Source of the DNA: a bacterium
GTDB taxonomy: Bacteria; Myxococcota_A; UBA9160; UBA4427
Length of the DNA stretch: 64,000 bases
Direction of reading: 5' to 3'
Assembly: GCA_024742285.1 (NCBI GenBank)
Contig: JANSYR010000005.1
Coordinates: 62,001-126,000 of the forward strand
Numbering within the stretch: position 1 is the stretch's first letter; every line of letters starts with the position of its first letter. This document shows, one piece after another, positions 1-8,752 of the stretch. A program made the translations under genes and the position numbers. The notes under the pieces were generated by a model, which saw only the letters and a list, made by a program, of their open reading frames with translations, was not told the DNA's origin and made no database searches.

Positions 1-849
1 GGATTCGACATGCGATCCCTCGCCGGGGACCGCTACCCGCCGCCGGATTGGCACCTCGAGAAGATCCAGGAGGAGATGAGCTGCCCCGAGCCCAAGCATC
101 GGATGATGCGCGTGATCAAGCGCATGGGTGAGCAGGTCGTCCCGGACTTCTCGGACATCGACTGGGACGTCGAGCTCGCCGCGTTCGGAGACATCGACTA
201 CCCGACCTACTACCGCCAGCCCTTCCACAGCGTGCCGGGCGGCTACCTCTCCGAAGCGGCGGCGGTCGGGGATCGCGGCGCGATGGAGGCGATCTACGAG
301 GAGGCCCACCCGCGCAAGTCGCTCGGCGTGCGCGACGAGCTCGCGGCCCTGGTTCCGCAGGACGCTCGGCTGGTCGTCGATCTCGGCGGTGGGACCGGTG
401 ACCTCGGCGCGGCGATCGCGCGGCGCCTTCCGGACGCGGCGGTCCGCTCGATCGATGCCTCGCCCTTCATGGTGATCGCCGGGCGCGTCCAGAACGCGGA
501 CGTCGGCAACCTGCGCCTGGATCAGGGATTCGCGGAAGCGACCGGCCTCGAGGACGGGAGCGTCGACGCCGTCGTCATCACCCTCGTCTTCCACGAGTGC
601 CCGGACAAGATCAAGCGCACGATCCTCGACGAAGTGAAGCGGATCCTCCGACCCGGCGGGACCCTCGTTCTCACGGACACGCCCCACGACGACCTCCACG
701 ACTACCGCGGTTTCTACGAGCCCTACAAGGAGCAGTGGCTGGTCTGGGACGAGACGGTCGTGCTCGGCGAGGCGGGCTTCGTCGGGATGGAGCGCCGCGA
801 CGTCGCACCGCCCCTCTGGAGCGTCGTCTGCACGAAGCCCGCTGATTGA
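1..849 (+). CDS. Class I SAM-dependent methyltransferase (5' end outside window)
   Basis: The protein carries a Rossmann-type SAM-binding core. Counting from the first in-window ATG (base 10), the glycine-rich motif VVDLGGGTG lies at about residues 122-130, the acidic strand-2 end (SIDAS) at about 148-152, and ARILRPGG-like post-II sequence near 215. This is the Methyltransf_11/25 type, so it transfers a methyl group from SAM to an unidentified small substrate. About 100 residues precede the core and may help bind substrate. The frame is open through base 1 and no ribosome binding site is visible before base 10, so the true start may lie upstream. A dispersed 21-nt repeat begins directly after the stop codon. 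The substrate cannot be deduced. Confidence 0.85.
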   Translation, partial: GFDMRSLAGDRYPPPDWHLEKIQEEMSCPEPKHRMMRVIKRMGEQVVPDFSDIDWDVELAAFGDIDYPTYYRQPFHSVPGGYLSEAAAVGDRGAMEAIYEEAHPRKSLGVRDELAALVPQDARLVVDLGGGTGDLGAAIARRLPDAAVRSIDASPFMVIAGRVQNADVGNLRLDQGFAEATGLEDGSVDAVVITLVFHECPDKIKRTILDEVKRILRPGGTLVLTDTPHDDLHDYRGFYEPYKEQWLVWDETVVLGEAGFVGMERRDVAPPLWSVVCTKPAD

Positions 850-870
850 TCGCCTGCGGGCGCTCGGCGA
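850..870 (-). repeat. Single copy of a dispersed 21-nt repeat
   Basis: The 21 nt directly after the methyltransferase stop codon are the exact reverse complement of a segment found twice in the tandem array at 19942-20020. It contains the small palindrome CGCCTGCGGGCG and sits at a gene 3' end, as the other copies do. It may be a REP-like intergenic element; a function in termination is only inferred. Confidence 0.6.
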
Positions 871-909
871 CGGGGGCGCGCGAGCGGTGGGCTGCTGCCG
901 AGTCCAGCG

Positions 910-1096
910 CTATTCGGTGATGCAGTAGAAGACCGTGCCTACGCACGTGTCCCCCCTCGACGGTTTCGACGGCGACGCCGAGGCTCGCCACGCAGGGCGT
1001 GTCCTCGAGCGTGCGTTCGAGGGCGGTGGGATCGATCGCGGGGCCGGTTCGGCGGAGAGCAGGACGGGGCTCCTGGCAGCGAATCCGGGAGGGCAT
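910..1096 (-). pseudogene. Possible small coding remnant with a one-base frameshift
   Basis: On the minus strand, the frame from about 1060 down to 972 has the G/C-ending codon pattern of real genes here (for example ALERTLEDTPCVASLGVAVE). It then loses coding character at a run of six Gs on that strand. Dropping one G joins it to the neighbouring frame, which ends GDTCVGTVFYCITE and a stop at 910. The intact product would be about 60 residues with paired cysteines. No family is recognised and the N-terminus is uncertain. It could equally be noncoding; the rest of the 850-1187 gap shows nothing else apart from the short repeat. Confidence 0.25.
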
Positions 1097-1187
1097 CGCG
1101 AATCCGAGGCCGCCAGCACGGAGCGCCCGGCTTCTCTATCGTGACCCCGCCCCGACGAGGTCGGGCGTCGCTGAGGAGATCGGATCG

Positions 1188-2405
1188 ATGACGGACCGCG
1201 CGCGTGATCGACTCGTCTCGGGAGAGGCCTGGGACGACTTCTGCGAGACGCTCAAGGTGGCGGGTCGCGTGATCGAAGGTTTCGGCGACGAGCCCTCCGA
1301 TCTCGAGCGCGCCGAGTGGTATCGCTTTCTCTCCCGCCTCACGCGCAACGGCTTCGAGCGCATGGTGGAGAACTGCGAGCCGGAGCGACCGCGGCTGCGG
1401 GACGCGCCGTGGCGCCAGAGCATCAACGTCCAGAGCCCCGATCAGGATCACCTGATGTGCGAGTTCGTCGACGGAAGCCACGAGTACCGGATCCGCGGCA
1501 ACCGCGGGACGCTGCCGTACTTCGTGGTCGCGACCTGGGCGGCGCCTCAACCCGCCGACCTCGGTGCCCGCGACTGGGCGGGGGCCGGCGTCGCGTCGCT
1601 TCCCGAGTTCGACCCGACGAATCTCACGACGACGTCCTTCCTCTCGAGTCGGGAGCTCGAGTTCGACGCGAACGGGAACTTCGAGCTGATCCTCTCGCAG
1701 TCGCCGCCCGAGAAGAACGGGCTCGCGCTCCAGCCGGAGACGACGGGCCTGCTGATCCGGACCGTCTACAACGACCGCAGCACGGTCGTCCCCCCGACCT
1801 TCGAGATCGAACGTCTCGACCAGCCGGCACCGCGACCGATCCGGGCGGCCGAGATGAGCGAAGGCCTCGCGAAGACCGCGCAGATCGTGCTCGGCTACGC
1901 GGAACTCGTTCGCGCCTGGTGGTTCGACAACCTCTCCCAGCGTCCGAACACGATCGACTTCTCCGAGGCGACCTACCTGAGCAACGGCGGCGTGCTCGAT
2001 CGGCTCCACGGCTTCGGCTGTTGGCGCAAGCCGAAGGAGACGGCGCTCGTCGTCCGCTTCACGCCCGCCGAGTGCGAGCACTGGATCCTCCAGGTCTGCA
2101 ATCGATGGCAGGAGAACCTCGACGTCTACGAGGACGGCCAGGGCTACATCACGAAATTCAAGGCGGCGTTCGAGGAAGACGGGTCGATCCTCGCGGTGAT
2201 GGCCGACCGCGACCCCGGGATCGGCGGCAACTGGATCGACACCTTCGACCACGAGGCAGGGGTGTTCAGTCTCCGGCTGATCCAGACCGAGGGCGCGCCC
2301 GCAGTCACGATCCAGGAGGTCCCGCTCGCGGCGCTCGAGGAGAAGGGGATCGCGGCCCTCGACGCCGTCGAACCGATCCTGAGCGGCGGGCCCTCGGCGA
2401 CTTGA
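1188..2405 (+). CDS. DUF1214-type protein, paralog 1
   Basis: This 405-residue protein has the layout shared by four proteins in this window: an N-terminal helical region, a beta-rich middle starting around EYRIRGNRGT, and a C-terminal segment with the signature RDPGIGGNWIDT followed by a His and a basic FSLRL strand. That matches the DUF1214 family, whose biochemical function is not established. The ATG at 1188 was chosen because a GAGGAG-like site lies about 9 bases upstream; the open frame extends further upstream without coding character. The next gene overlaps its stop codon, so permease and DUF1214 protein are probably cotranslated. No signal peptide or membrane segment is seen. Confidence 0.75.
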   Translation: MTDRARDRLVSGEAWDDFCETLKVAGRVIEGFGDEPSDLERAEWYRFLSRLTRNGFERMVENCEPERPRLRDAPWRQSINVQSPDQDHLMCEFVDGSHEYRIRGNRGTLPYFVVATWAAPQPADLGARDWAGAGVASLPEFDPTNLTTTSFLSSRELEFDANGNFELILSQSPPEKNGLALQPETTGLLIRTVYNDRSTVVPPTFEIERLDQPAPRPIRAAEMSEGLAKTAQIVLGYAELVRAWWFDNLSQRPNTIDFSEATYLSNGGVLDRLHGFGCWRKPKETALVVRFTPAECEHWILQVCNRWQENLDVYEDGQGYITKFKAAFEEDGSILAVMADRDPGIGGNWIDTFDHEAGVFSLRLIQTEGAPAVTIQEVPLAALEEKGIAALDAVEPILSGGPSAT

Positions 2406-3865
2406 GCACGCAGGCTGCGCGAGCCGGGCAGTCCGGCGATCGAACGGGCCCGGAGCTCGCACGGGTCCTCGGTTTCCGGGACCTGCTCTTCATCGCGATG
2501 GGCCAGATCATCGGCGCCGGCGTCGTCGCCCTGACGGGCGTCGCCATCGGCATGACCGGTCCCGCCGTCGTGCTCGCCTATCCGGCGGCGGCGCTCTTCT
2601 CGATCGTGGTGGCGCTTCCGATCGTGATCGCCGGCGGCGCGCTCCCGACCGTCGGCGGATTCTACGTGTGGACCTCGCGACTGGGCGGGGCGTGGATGGG
2701 GTCCGGGGTCCTGATGCTGATCCTGCTGGCCAGCATCAGCCTGGGCCTCTACGGAACCTCTTTCGGCCTCTACTTGAATCCGATCCTGCCCATCCTCTCG
2801 GTGAACGGCTGGGGGATCGTGGTGCTCGTCGTGCTCTTCGGGGCGAACCTCCTGGGGCTCCGGATGGCCGCGGGGGTCCAGTCGGTGCTCGTTCTCGTGC
2901 TGCTCTCGGCGCTCGCGATCTATGCGGGCTTCGCTCTCCCCGAGGTCGATCCGGCGCGGCTCGATCCGATGATGCCCCACGGTGTCGGCGGGTTCCTTTC
3001 CGCGATCTTCCTGCTCAAGTTCGCGACCGGGGGCGCGCACCTCGTGGTCGGCCTCGGGGGGGAGGTCGAGAACGCCGAGCACACCCTGCCGCGTGTGATG
3101 GTCCTCGCGACGTTGATCGTCGCGGTCTTCTACGCTGGGATCGCGCTGGCGGCGGTCGGCGTCGTGCCCTGGCGCGAGATGGTCGACCAGCCGCTGACCG
3201 TGGCAGGCCGGGCCTTCCTTCCGGGCTGGGCGCTGACCTATTTCCTGGTCGGCGGCGCGGGCATCGCGATCGTGACGACCCTCAACGCCCAGTTCATCCA
3301 GCTCCCACGCAACTTCCTGGTCGCCGCCTGGGACGGCTTGCTCCCCGAGTCGCTCGGGCGGCTCAACCGGTTCGGTGCGCCCTGGGTGATCCTGTCGATC
3401 ATGGCCGTGATCGGGCTCGTTCCCCTCGTCGCGGGTCTCGACATCAGCGCGATCGCGCGGGCGACGACGATCGCGGCGACCCTTCCCGCGCTCTTCGTCT
3501 ACTGGGCCGTCCTGCGGATCCCGAAGGCCCACCCGGAGCGCTTCGCGCGCTCGATCCTGCGGCCCGGGCCGCTCGGGATGGGGGCGCTCTTCGTCTTCTC
3601 GGAGATCTCGGCGATCCTGGGCGTGATCCTGCTCGGGCGCGATCTGCCCGTGGGCGTGGTCCTGGGGCTCGCGGGAGGTGCCGTCCTCGCGTTCGCCTGG
3701 TACCCGATCCGTCGTCGATTGCTCGCGCGGAGAGGTGTCGATCTCGAGGCCCGGATGCGCGACCCGGCCATCCTGGTCGGCGAGGCCGACTCGCGCGACG
3801 TCGTCGGGCAGGACGGTCAGTTCAGACGCGGGCCTCCGGCCAGAGCCGAAGGAAGTTCTCGCTGA
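2402..3865 (+). CDS. APC-superfamily amino acid/polyamine permease
   Basis: A 487-residue integral membrane protein with about 12 hydrophobic segments. The first carries the APC signature GQIIGAGVVALTG, where unwound TM1 of this fold binds substrate. It would import an amino acid or related amine across the inner membrane; the substrate cannot be read from sequence. The likely start is TTG at 2402, overlapping the upstream TGA in TTGA, because the first downstream ATG (about 2499) would cut into TM1. The overlap implies translational coupling to the DUF1214 gene. Its 3' end overlaps the convergent amidohydrolase gene by 44 bp. Confidence 0.85.
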   Translation: MSTQAARAGQSGDRTGPELARVLGFRDLLFIAMGQIIGAGVVALTGVAIGMTGPAVVLAYPAAALFSIVVALPIVIAGGALPTVGGFYVWTSRLGGAWMGSGVLMLILLASISLGLYGTSFGLYLNPILPILSVNGWGIVVLVVLFGANLLGLRMAAGVQSVLVLVLLSALAIYAGFALPEVDPARLDPMMPHGVGGFLSAIFLLKFATGGAHLVVGLGGEVENAEHTLPRVMVLATLIVAVFYAGIALAAVGVVPWREMVDQPLTVAGRAFLPGWALTYFLVGGAGIAIVTTLNAQFIQLPRNFLVAAWDGLLPESLGRLNRFGAPWVILSIMAVIGLVPLVAGLDISAIARATTIAATLPALFVYWAVLRIPKAHPERFARSILRPGPLGMGALFVFSEISAILGVILLGRDLPVGVVLGLAGGAVLAFAWYPIRRRLLARRGVDLEARMRDPAILVGEADSRDVVGQDGQFRRGPPARAEGSSR

Positions 3866-4994
3866 AGAACTTCGTCTGCGCTTCGGCGGAGACGCTCGCG
3901 ACGGACCGCTCGAACTTCCCGATCGGATCGCGGCCGCCTTCGACGTGGGGATAGTCGCTCGAGAAGAGGTAGAGCTCTTCGTTCGAGTCGGCGATCAGCT
4001 GCGCCACGTCTTCGTGAGGGAAGGGCGTGAAGCCCATTTGCGCCGTGAGCTGCTCCGAGGGCTTGCGTTCGAAGCGAACGCTCTTGTCCACGCGCCCATA
4101 GATGCTCGTGACCGAGTCGAGTCGTCGCAGCATCTCGGGAACCCAGCCCGCACCGAGCTCGACGGCCGCGCCGCGCAGCGTAGGATGCCGTTCGAAGACC
4201 CCGTCGAGGAGCAGCACGGAGAGGAAGGCTTCCGGCGTCTGGTGCATGAGTGCGGCGTCCTTCGTCCGGACGTTCTCGCCGCCCCCGAAGAAGTCCTTGA
4301 CCTTGCTGCGGCCGTTGTTGCTCCAGGCCTTGAGCGAATGGAGCGGGGAACCCCCGACGTGGAGTACGAAGGGGACGCCGGCTTCCGCGAGTCGCGCCCA
4401 GAAGGGCTCGAGGTCGACGTGGCCGGGAGAGATGTCGATCGGAGCGCGGTGGGGCACCCAGATCGCTTCGAGACCCGCCTCGATCGCGAAGTCGAGCTCC
4501 GCGATCGCGGCGGCGGGATCGTCGAGGGCGCAGACACCGACGCCCATCAGGCGATCGTCGTCCCCGCAGAACGCGGCCATGTGCCGATTGTGGGCCCGCG
4601 CGGCGCCGTATTTCCATCGGGTCGACTTCTTCGAGCTCGGGTGGAAGGGCGAGACGACGCTGTGGGTCGCGAAGACGAGCTGCTTCTTGAACCCGAGCAG
4701 ATCCATCGCCTGGGTCCGCTGCGCGCCGTCGAAGGCGCCGAGTGCGTGGATCTCCTTCGACTTCGCGATCAGCTCGTCGCCGTAGGCGAGGTGCTCGGCG
4801 ACGTGTTCGGCGCTGTGTCCGCCGTCCCGCAGGTAGGCGTCCACGTCCTCCTGCTTGTTCATCGACGCCGTGTAGTCGATCAGCGGCAGCTCGTCGCGGA
4901 GGTCCGGGTCCGCGTAGACGCGCAGGAAATCCGGCAGCTCCATGATGTGGCTGTCGGCATCGTAGTAGGGGCGGGCATCGGGGGCGTAGACCAT
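3822..4994 (-). CDS. Amidohydrolase-2 family metal-dependent hydrolase, paralog A
   Basis: A 390-residue TIM-barrel protein of the amidohydrolase-2 (ACMSD/LigJ-like) family. The N-terminal metal motif DADSH is at residues 12-16, a barrel-strand histidine is in FVLHVGG, and the final catalytic aspartate is in FSSDYPH near the C-terminus. Such enzymes hydrolyse or decarboxylate aromatic-derived carboxylates; the substrate here is unknown. The ATG at 4994 was chosen over longer options because GAGGAG lies directly upstream and the deduced N-terminus matches the two other paralogs in the window. It starts 10 bp after the CoA-transferase gene, so the two are probably one operon. Confidence 0.88.
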   Translation of the reverse strand: MVYAPDARPYYDADSHIMELPDFLRVYADPDLRDELPLIDYTASMNKQEDVDAYLRDGGHSAEHVAEHLAYGDELIAKSKEIHALGAFDGAQRTQAMDLLGFKKQLVFATHSVVSPFHPSSKKSTRWKYGAARAHNRHMAAFCGDDDRLMGVGVCALDDPAAAIAELDFAIEAGLEAIWVPHRAPIDISPGHVDLEPFWARLAEAGVPFVLHVGGSPLHSLKAWSNNGRSKVKDFFGGGENVRTKDAALMHQTPEAFLSVLLLDGVFERHPTLRGAAVELGAGWVPEMLRRLDSVTSIYGRVDKSVRFERKPSEQLTAQMGFTPFPHEDVAQLIADSNEELYLFSSDYPHVEGGRDPIGKFERSVASVSAEAQTKFFSENFLRLWPEARV

Positions 4995-5004
4995 GGGGTT
5001 CTCC

Positions 5005-6318
5005 TCACTCGTCGTAGCGACCGACCACGCCGGCCGCGCGCCAATTCGCCACCTGCTCGGCGCTCGCGCCGATCTCGCCGAGGACCTCGTCGGTATGGGC
5101 ACCGAGGGGCGGGGAGGGCAGCCGCGCGCCGAGCGGCGTCGCGTCCATCTTGAGCGGCGTCGTCGCTGCGCGATAGCGGCCGAGGGCGTGGTGTTCGAAC
5201 TCGCGGATATAGCCGTTCGCGACCGCCTGCTCGTCGTCGAAGATCTCGTGGGGGAAGTTCATCTGGGCGCAGGGGACGCCGTGCTCGCGCAGGTGGGAGA
5301 GCCACTCTTCGGTGTCGCGGGTGGCGAAGAGCGCTTCGGCTTCTTCCTGCAGGAGCTCGAGGGCCCTCCGGCCGCGAGCGTCGGACGGGTCGAACCCGTG
5401 CAGGCCGCGTGGATCGACCAGCCCGGTGGCCTTCCGGAAGCGCTCGTTCAGGCGCGGGGAGAGGCAGCCCACGGAGAGGAACCCGTCCCGGGTGCGGTAG
5501 TGCCGGAAGTAGATGTTCCCGGCCGGCCAGCCGCCGAAGTGATCGCGAAACTCGGTCTGTTGGGCGTCGAACCCGGCGCCGGTCGCCCGCAGCTCGGCCA
5601 GCCGCTCGGCGAACGCGTCCATGTGGTCCCCATCGAGGTCCTCAAAGCGGAAGATCATGTTGGAGATGAGGCCGAGCGCGGTGTGGAAGAGGGAGGTCTC
5701 GACGCGCTGGCCCGCCCCGGTGCGGTCGCGGTGGCGGACGGCGGTCACGACGGCGAGGGAGGAGAGCATGCCGGTCACGATGTCGGCGAGGGCGGGGCGA
5801 ACGAAACGCGGCGTCGTGCCGCTCTCGTCCGGTGACGCCAGCAGGGCCGACAGGCCCGAGAGCCCCATGGCGACGACGTCGTAGCCGCCGTCCATCGCGA
5901 GCGGTCCCTGCGAGCCGTAGGGGGAGTTCTCCAGATAGACGAGGCGCGGGTTCACTTCCCGGAGGCGCGCGTAGTCGAGGCCGTAGCGCGCGACGTCCGA
6001 CCCCTTCATGGAGACGAGGACGATGTCGGCCTCCGTGACGAGCCGGTCGATCACGTCGCGGCTCTCCGGGTGGGTGAGGTCGAGGCAAAGGCTCCGCTTG
6101 CCGCGGTTGCACATCGCGAAGTCGCGACCCTCGTGCTTCACGTGGGTCCGGTTCTGCAGACGGTAGGTGTCCCCACGTCGCGGCTCGACCTTGACCACGT
6201 CCGCGCCCATGTCCGCGAGGACCTTGCCGCAGTAGGGAATCGCCAGCGCTTGCGCGAACTCGATCACGCGGAGGTCGTGGAGAGCGCCCTGCGGCGCGTT
6301 CGTCGACTCGCAGCCCAT
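5005..6318 (-). CDS. CaiB/BaiF family (class III) CoA-transferase
   Basis: A 437-residue class III CoA-transferase. The N-terminus shows the family pattern LRVIEFAQALAIPYCGKVLADMG leading to GADVVKVEP. The nucleophilic aspartate that forms the acyl anhydride is probably in ALADIVTGM, about residue 178. These enzymes move CoA between carboxylic acids, often to activate a substrate for beta-oxidation. It lies just upstream of amidohydrolase A on the same strand with a 10-bp gap, suggesting that the two act on the same carboxylate. Length is normal for a single-domain member. Confidence 0.9.
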   Translation of the reverse strand: MGCESTNAPQGALHDLRVIEFAQALAIPYCGKVLADMGADVVKVEPRRGDTYRLQNRTHVKHEGRDFAMCNRGKRSLCLDLTHPESRDVIDRLVTEADIVLVSMKGSDVARYGLDYARLREVNPRLVYLENSPYGSQGPLAMDGGYDVVAMGLSGLSALLASPDESGTTPRFVRPALADIVTGMLSSLAVVTAVRHRDRTGAGQRVETSLFHTALGLISNMIFRFEDLDGDHMDAFAERLAELRATGAGFDAQQTEFRDHFGGWPAGNIYFRHYRTRDGFLSVGCLSPRLNERFRKATGLVDPRGLHGFDPSDARGRRALELLQEEAEALFATRDTEEWLSHLREHGVPCAQMNFPHEIFDDEQAVANGYIREFEHHALGRYRAATTPLKMDATPLGARLPSPPLGAHTDEVLGEIGASAEQVANWRAAGVVGRYDE

Positions 6319-6442
6319 CGCGGGATGCTACCGCGCCGGATTCGGCCCGCCGCCGGTGAATCCCGACTCGGCGTCGCGGTCGAACGGGTATGTTTGGTCC
6401 GGGGTCCGTGCGGCGTCTGCCGTGCCGGGCCGGGAGGGAGCC

Positions 6443-7090
6443 ATGCTGCGCGACCTGGTCGAGAACGCGAACCAGTACTTCATCCGCCAGAAGAAGGAGT
6501 GGACGGAGATCCTGGTCGACTTCGAGACCCGCAATCAGTATCAGATCCTGTCGGAGGACCAGACGGAGGTCGGAACGATCTCGGAGATCTCGAGCGGGAT
6601 CGGCGGCTTCATGAAGCGGAACTTCTTCGGCTCCCACCGCTCTCTCGACGTCCGCGTGCACGACGCCGATGGTTCCCCGGTCCTCCGTCTGGAACGGCCC
6701 TTCTTCTTTCTGTTCTCGTCGCTCGAGGTCCTCGCCGAGGGCGGGGCGCGACTCGGTCGCGTCGAGCGCCGCTTCGGAATCCTGTACAAGAAATACGACC
6801 TGCTCGACGAGCACGGCCACTGCTTCGCCCGGGTCGCGAGCCCGCTCTGGCGGCTGTGGACCTTCCCCGTGGACCACGAGCGGGAAGGCGGGAAGGCAGA
6901 GGTCTCGAAGAAGTGGGGCGGGGCGCTGCGTGAGATCTTCGCGGACGCGGACACGTTCCGGGTGGTGATCGAGAGCGGGACCTGGACGGGGCCCGAGCGC
7001 TGGGTCCTCTTCGCCGCGGCGATCTCGATCGACTTCGACTTCTTCGAGAACAACCAGGGCTCGGACGGATTGCTGTCCTTCGGCGACTAG
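6443..7090 (+). CDS. Phospholipid scramblase / LURP-one-related protein
   Basis: A 215-residue protein resembling the scramblase/LURP-one (Tubby-like barrel) family: repeated short beta strands, a YQILSEDQTEVGTISE segment, SLDVRVHDADGSPVLRLERPF, and a C-terminal hydrophobic stretch (VLFAAAISIDFDF). In eukaryotes related proteins bind lipids or membranes; the bacterial role is not established. The ATG at 6443 has GGAGG just upstream, whereas longer readings lack one. It is transcribed alone and faces the thiolase-like gene across a hairpin at 7097-7121. Confidence 0.65.
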   Translation: MLRDLVENANQYFIRQKKEWTEILVDFETRNQYQILSEDQTEVGTISEISSGIGGFMKRNFFGSHRSLDVRVHDADGSPVLRLERPFFFLFSSLEVLAEGGARLGRVERRFGILYKKYDLLDEHGHCFARVASPLWRLWTFPVDHEREGGKAEVSKKWGGALREIFADADTFRVVIESGTWTGPERWVLFAAAISIDFDFFENNQGSDGLLSFGD

Positions 7091-7096
7091 TCCATC

Positions 7097-7121
7097 GGCG
7101 CTTCGCGCCTCTCGAAGCGCC
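7097..7121. terminator. Hairpin between convergent genes
   Basis: Perfect 9-bp inverted repeat GGCGCTTCG / CGAAGCGCC with a 7-nt loop, placed between the stops of the scramblase-like and thiolase-like genes. There is no U-tract on either side, so a bidirectional terminator is inferred from position and stem strength only. Confidence 0.5.
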
Positions 7122-7170
7122 CCTTGGAGGGCGCTCCTTGCGCTGAAGGCTCGGGGAGGTGGCTCGGGAC

Positions 7171-8322
7171 TCAGGCCTTGCCGAGGACCATGCCGCCGCG
7201 GCCGCCGGCGACGAGGGCGTGCTCGGCGCCTTCGACCTGGTTGGCGGCTTCGCCGCGGATCTGGCGGACGCCTTCGAGGATGTTGTTGACGCCGTGGATG
7301 TAGGCCTCGCCGAGGAGGCCGCCGTGGGGGTTCACGGGGATCGTACCGCCGAGCTCGATGTGGCCGTTCTTGACGAAGTCGACGCTCTCGCCGGCCTTGC
7401 AGAAGCCGTAGCCCTCGAGCTGCATGAAGACGATCGGGCTGAAGTTCTCGTACATCGTGGCGACGTCCATGTCCGAAGGGCCGAGCCCCGTCATCTCCCA
7501 GAGCCGGCTCGCCGCGCGGTAGTTCTCCTCGTAGCGGGAGAGGTCGTCCTGGTAGTAGTTGAACATGACGTGGCCATGGATCAGCTGGGCGTCGACGATT
7601 CCGCGGATCGAGACCGCGGGCTTCGCCAGGTCCTTGGCGCGTTCGGGCGTCGTGATCACCAGCGCGACGCCGCCGTCGCTCTCCTGGCAGCAGTCGAGCA
7701 GGCGCAGGATCGGCTCGACGATCCAGCGCGAGCTCTGGTGGTCTTCCAGGGTGATCGGCCGCTCGTAGAACCAGGCGGCGGGGTTCGTCGCCGCGTGCTT
7801 GCGCGCGACGACGGGGTAGTGGCCGAAGTCCTCGTTGGTGAATCCGTATCGATCCATGTAGCGCTGGAACGTGAGCGAGTAGATCTTGGCCGGGGTGTCG
7901 AGGCCGAAGGGCAGGTACCAGTTCCAGCCGACGGTCGTCCCGGGATCCTGGGGCTGGCCGAACCGGTGGCCCGAGCGCTCGTTGAAGGCGCGCCACACGA
8001 GCATGTGCTTCGCCGCGCCGCTCGCGACTGCGGCGGCAGCCTGCATGATCGTCGTGTTCGCGCCGGCGCCGCCGAAGGGGGCCCGCGACCAGTAGTTGAC
8101 TTCCTGGATCCCGAGGGCCCGCATCAGCAGGAGCTCGTCGCTCGAGTCGAGGGTGAACGTCGCCATCCCGTCGATGTCGGCCGGCTCGAGTCCGGCATCG
8201 CGAATCGCGGCGAGGCTGGCCTCGGCGGCGAGCTGGAGCTCGCTCCGGCCGGAGTTCTTCGAGAACTCGGTCTGGCCGATCCCGACGATCGCGGCCTGGT
8301 CGCGGAGGGTACGCTCCGTCAT
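7171..8322 (-). CDS. Thiolase-fold lipid-transfer (Ltp2-like) enzyme, probable retro-aldolase subunit
   Basis: A 383-residue thiolase-superfamily protein. It starts AAIVGIGQTEF, as SCP-x/Ltp proteins do, and ends in VNPHGGLLGEAYIHGV and AGGRGGMVLG. The usual thiolase nucleophile region reads GGAGANTTIMQAA with no Cys, and the C-terminal Cys is missing too, so it should not be a true thiolase. In Ltp2, from actinobacterial steroid degradation, a Cys-less thiolase fold pairs with a DUF35 protein to cleave a C-C bond by retro-aldol reaction. The overlapping DUF35 gene upstream supports that reading. The steroid substrate itself is not shown. Confidence 0.75.
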   Translation of the reverse strand: MTERTLRDQAAIVGIGQTEFSKNSGRSELQLAAEASLAAIRDAGLEPADIDGMATFTLDSSDELLLMRALGIQEVNYWSRAPFGGAGANTTIMQAAAAVASGAAKHMLVWRAFNERSGHRFGQPQDPGTTVGWNWYLPFGLDTPAKIYSLTFQRYMDRYGFTNEDFGHYPVVARKHAATNPAAWFYERPITLEDHQSSRWIVEPILRLLDCCQESDGGVALVITTPERAKDLAKPAVSIRGIVDAQLIHGHVMFNYYQDDLSRYEENYRAASRLWEMTGLGPSDMDVATMYENFSPIVFMQLEGYGFCKAGESVDFVKNGHIELGGTIPVNPHGGLLGEAYIHGVNNILEGVRQIRGEAANQVEGAEHALVAGGRGGMVLGKA

Positions 8323-8750
8323 CCGCCGTCTCCGGTGGGGCGGAACTGCGGAAGGATCTGGGGGGCCTCGCGGTTCATACTCGGGAACTCGACCCAGGTG
8401 AGCTCGACCGGGAGGCCGAAGCGGACGTCGTCGAGCGTGCACTCGACGAGGTTCGCCACGAACCGCACGCCTTCTTCGAGGTCGAGGACGACGATGATCC
8501 GCGGCGCGGCGTCGGGCTCGGTCGGGTGATGGGAGACGAGCCAGCTGTAGACCGTGGCGCGCCCGCTCGCTTCCTGTGTGTCCCACTCGAGGGCGTTGCA
8601 CTCGGCGCACATCGGCGCTGGGGGCTGCCGGAGCGCGCCGCAGGCGGTGCATTTCTGGAGCAGGAACCGCTTTTGCGCGACCCCGTCCCAGAAGAACTGG
8701 TCGACGCCGTCGGGCGTCGGCGCGATCACACTCGGGGTGGAGTCCGCCAC
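8319..8750 (-). CDS. DUF35 OB-fold protein with rubredoxin-like zinc ribbon
   Basis: A 143-residue DUF35 protein: N-terminal helix (FFWDGVAQKRFLLQKC), a four-cysteine zinc ribbon (CTAC at 34-37, CAEC at 48-51), then an OB fold. DUF35 proteins are partners of thiolase-fold enzymes, binding the acyl-CoA and opening or stabilising the active site. The GTG at 8750 lies 2 bp after the upstream amidohydrolase stop. Its 3' end overlaps the thiolase-fold gene start by 4 bp (ATGA), so the two subunits are probably made in coupled fashion. Confidence 0.88.
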   Translation of the reverse strand: MADSTPSVIAPTPDGVDQFFWDGVAQKRFLLQKCTACGALRQPPAPMCAECNALEWDTQEASGRATVYSWLVSHHPTEPDAAPRIIVVLDLEEGVRFVANLVECTLDDVRFGLPVELTWVEFPSMNREAPQILPQFRPTGDGG

Positions 8751-8752
8751 GC

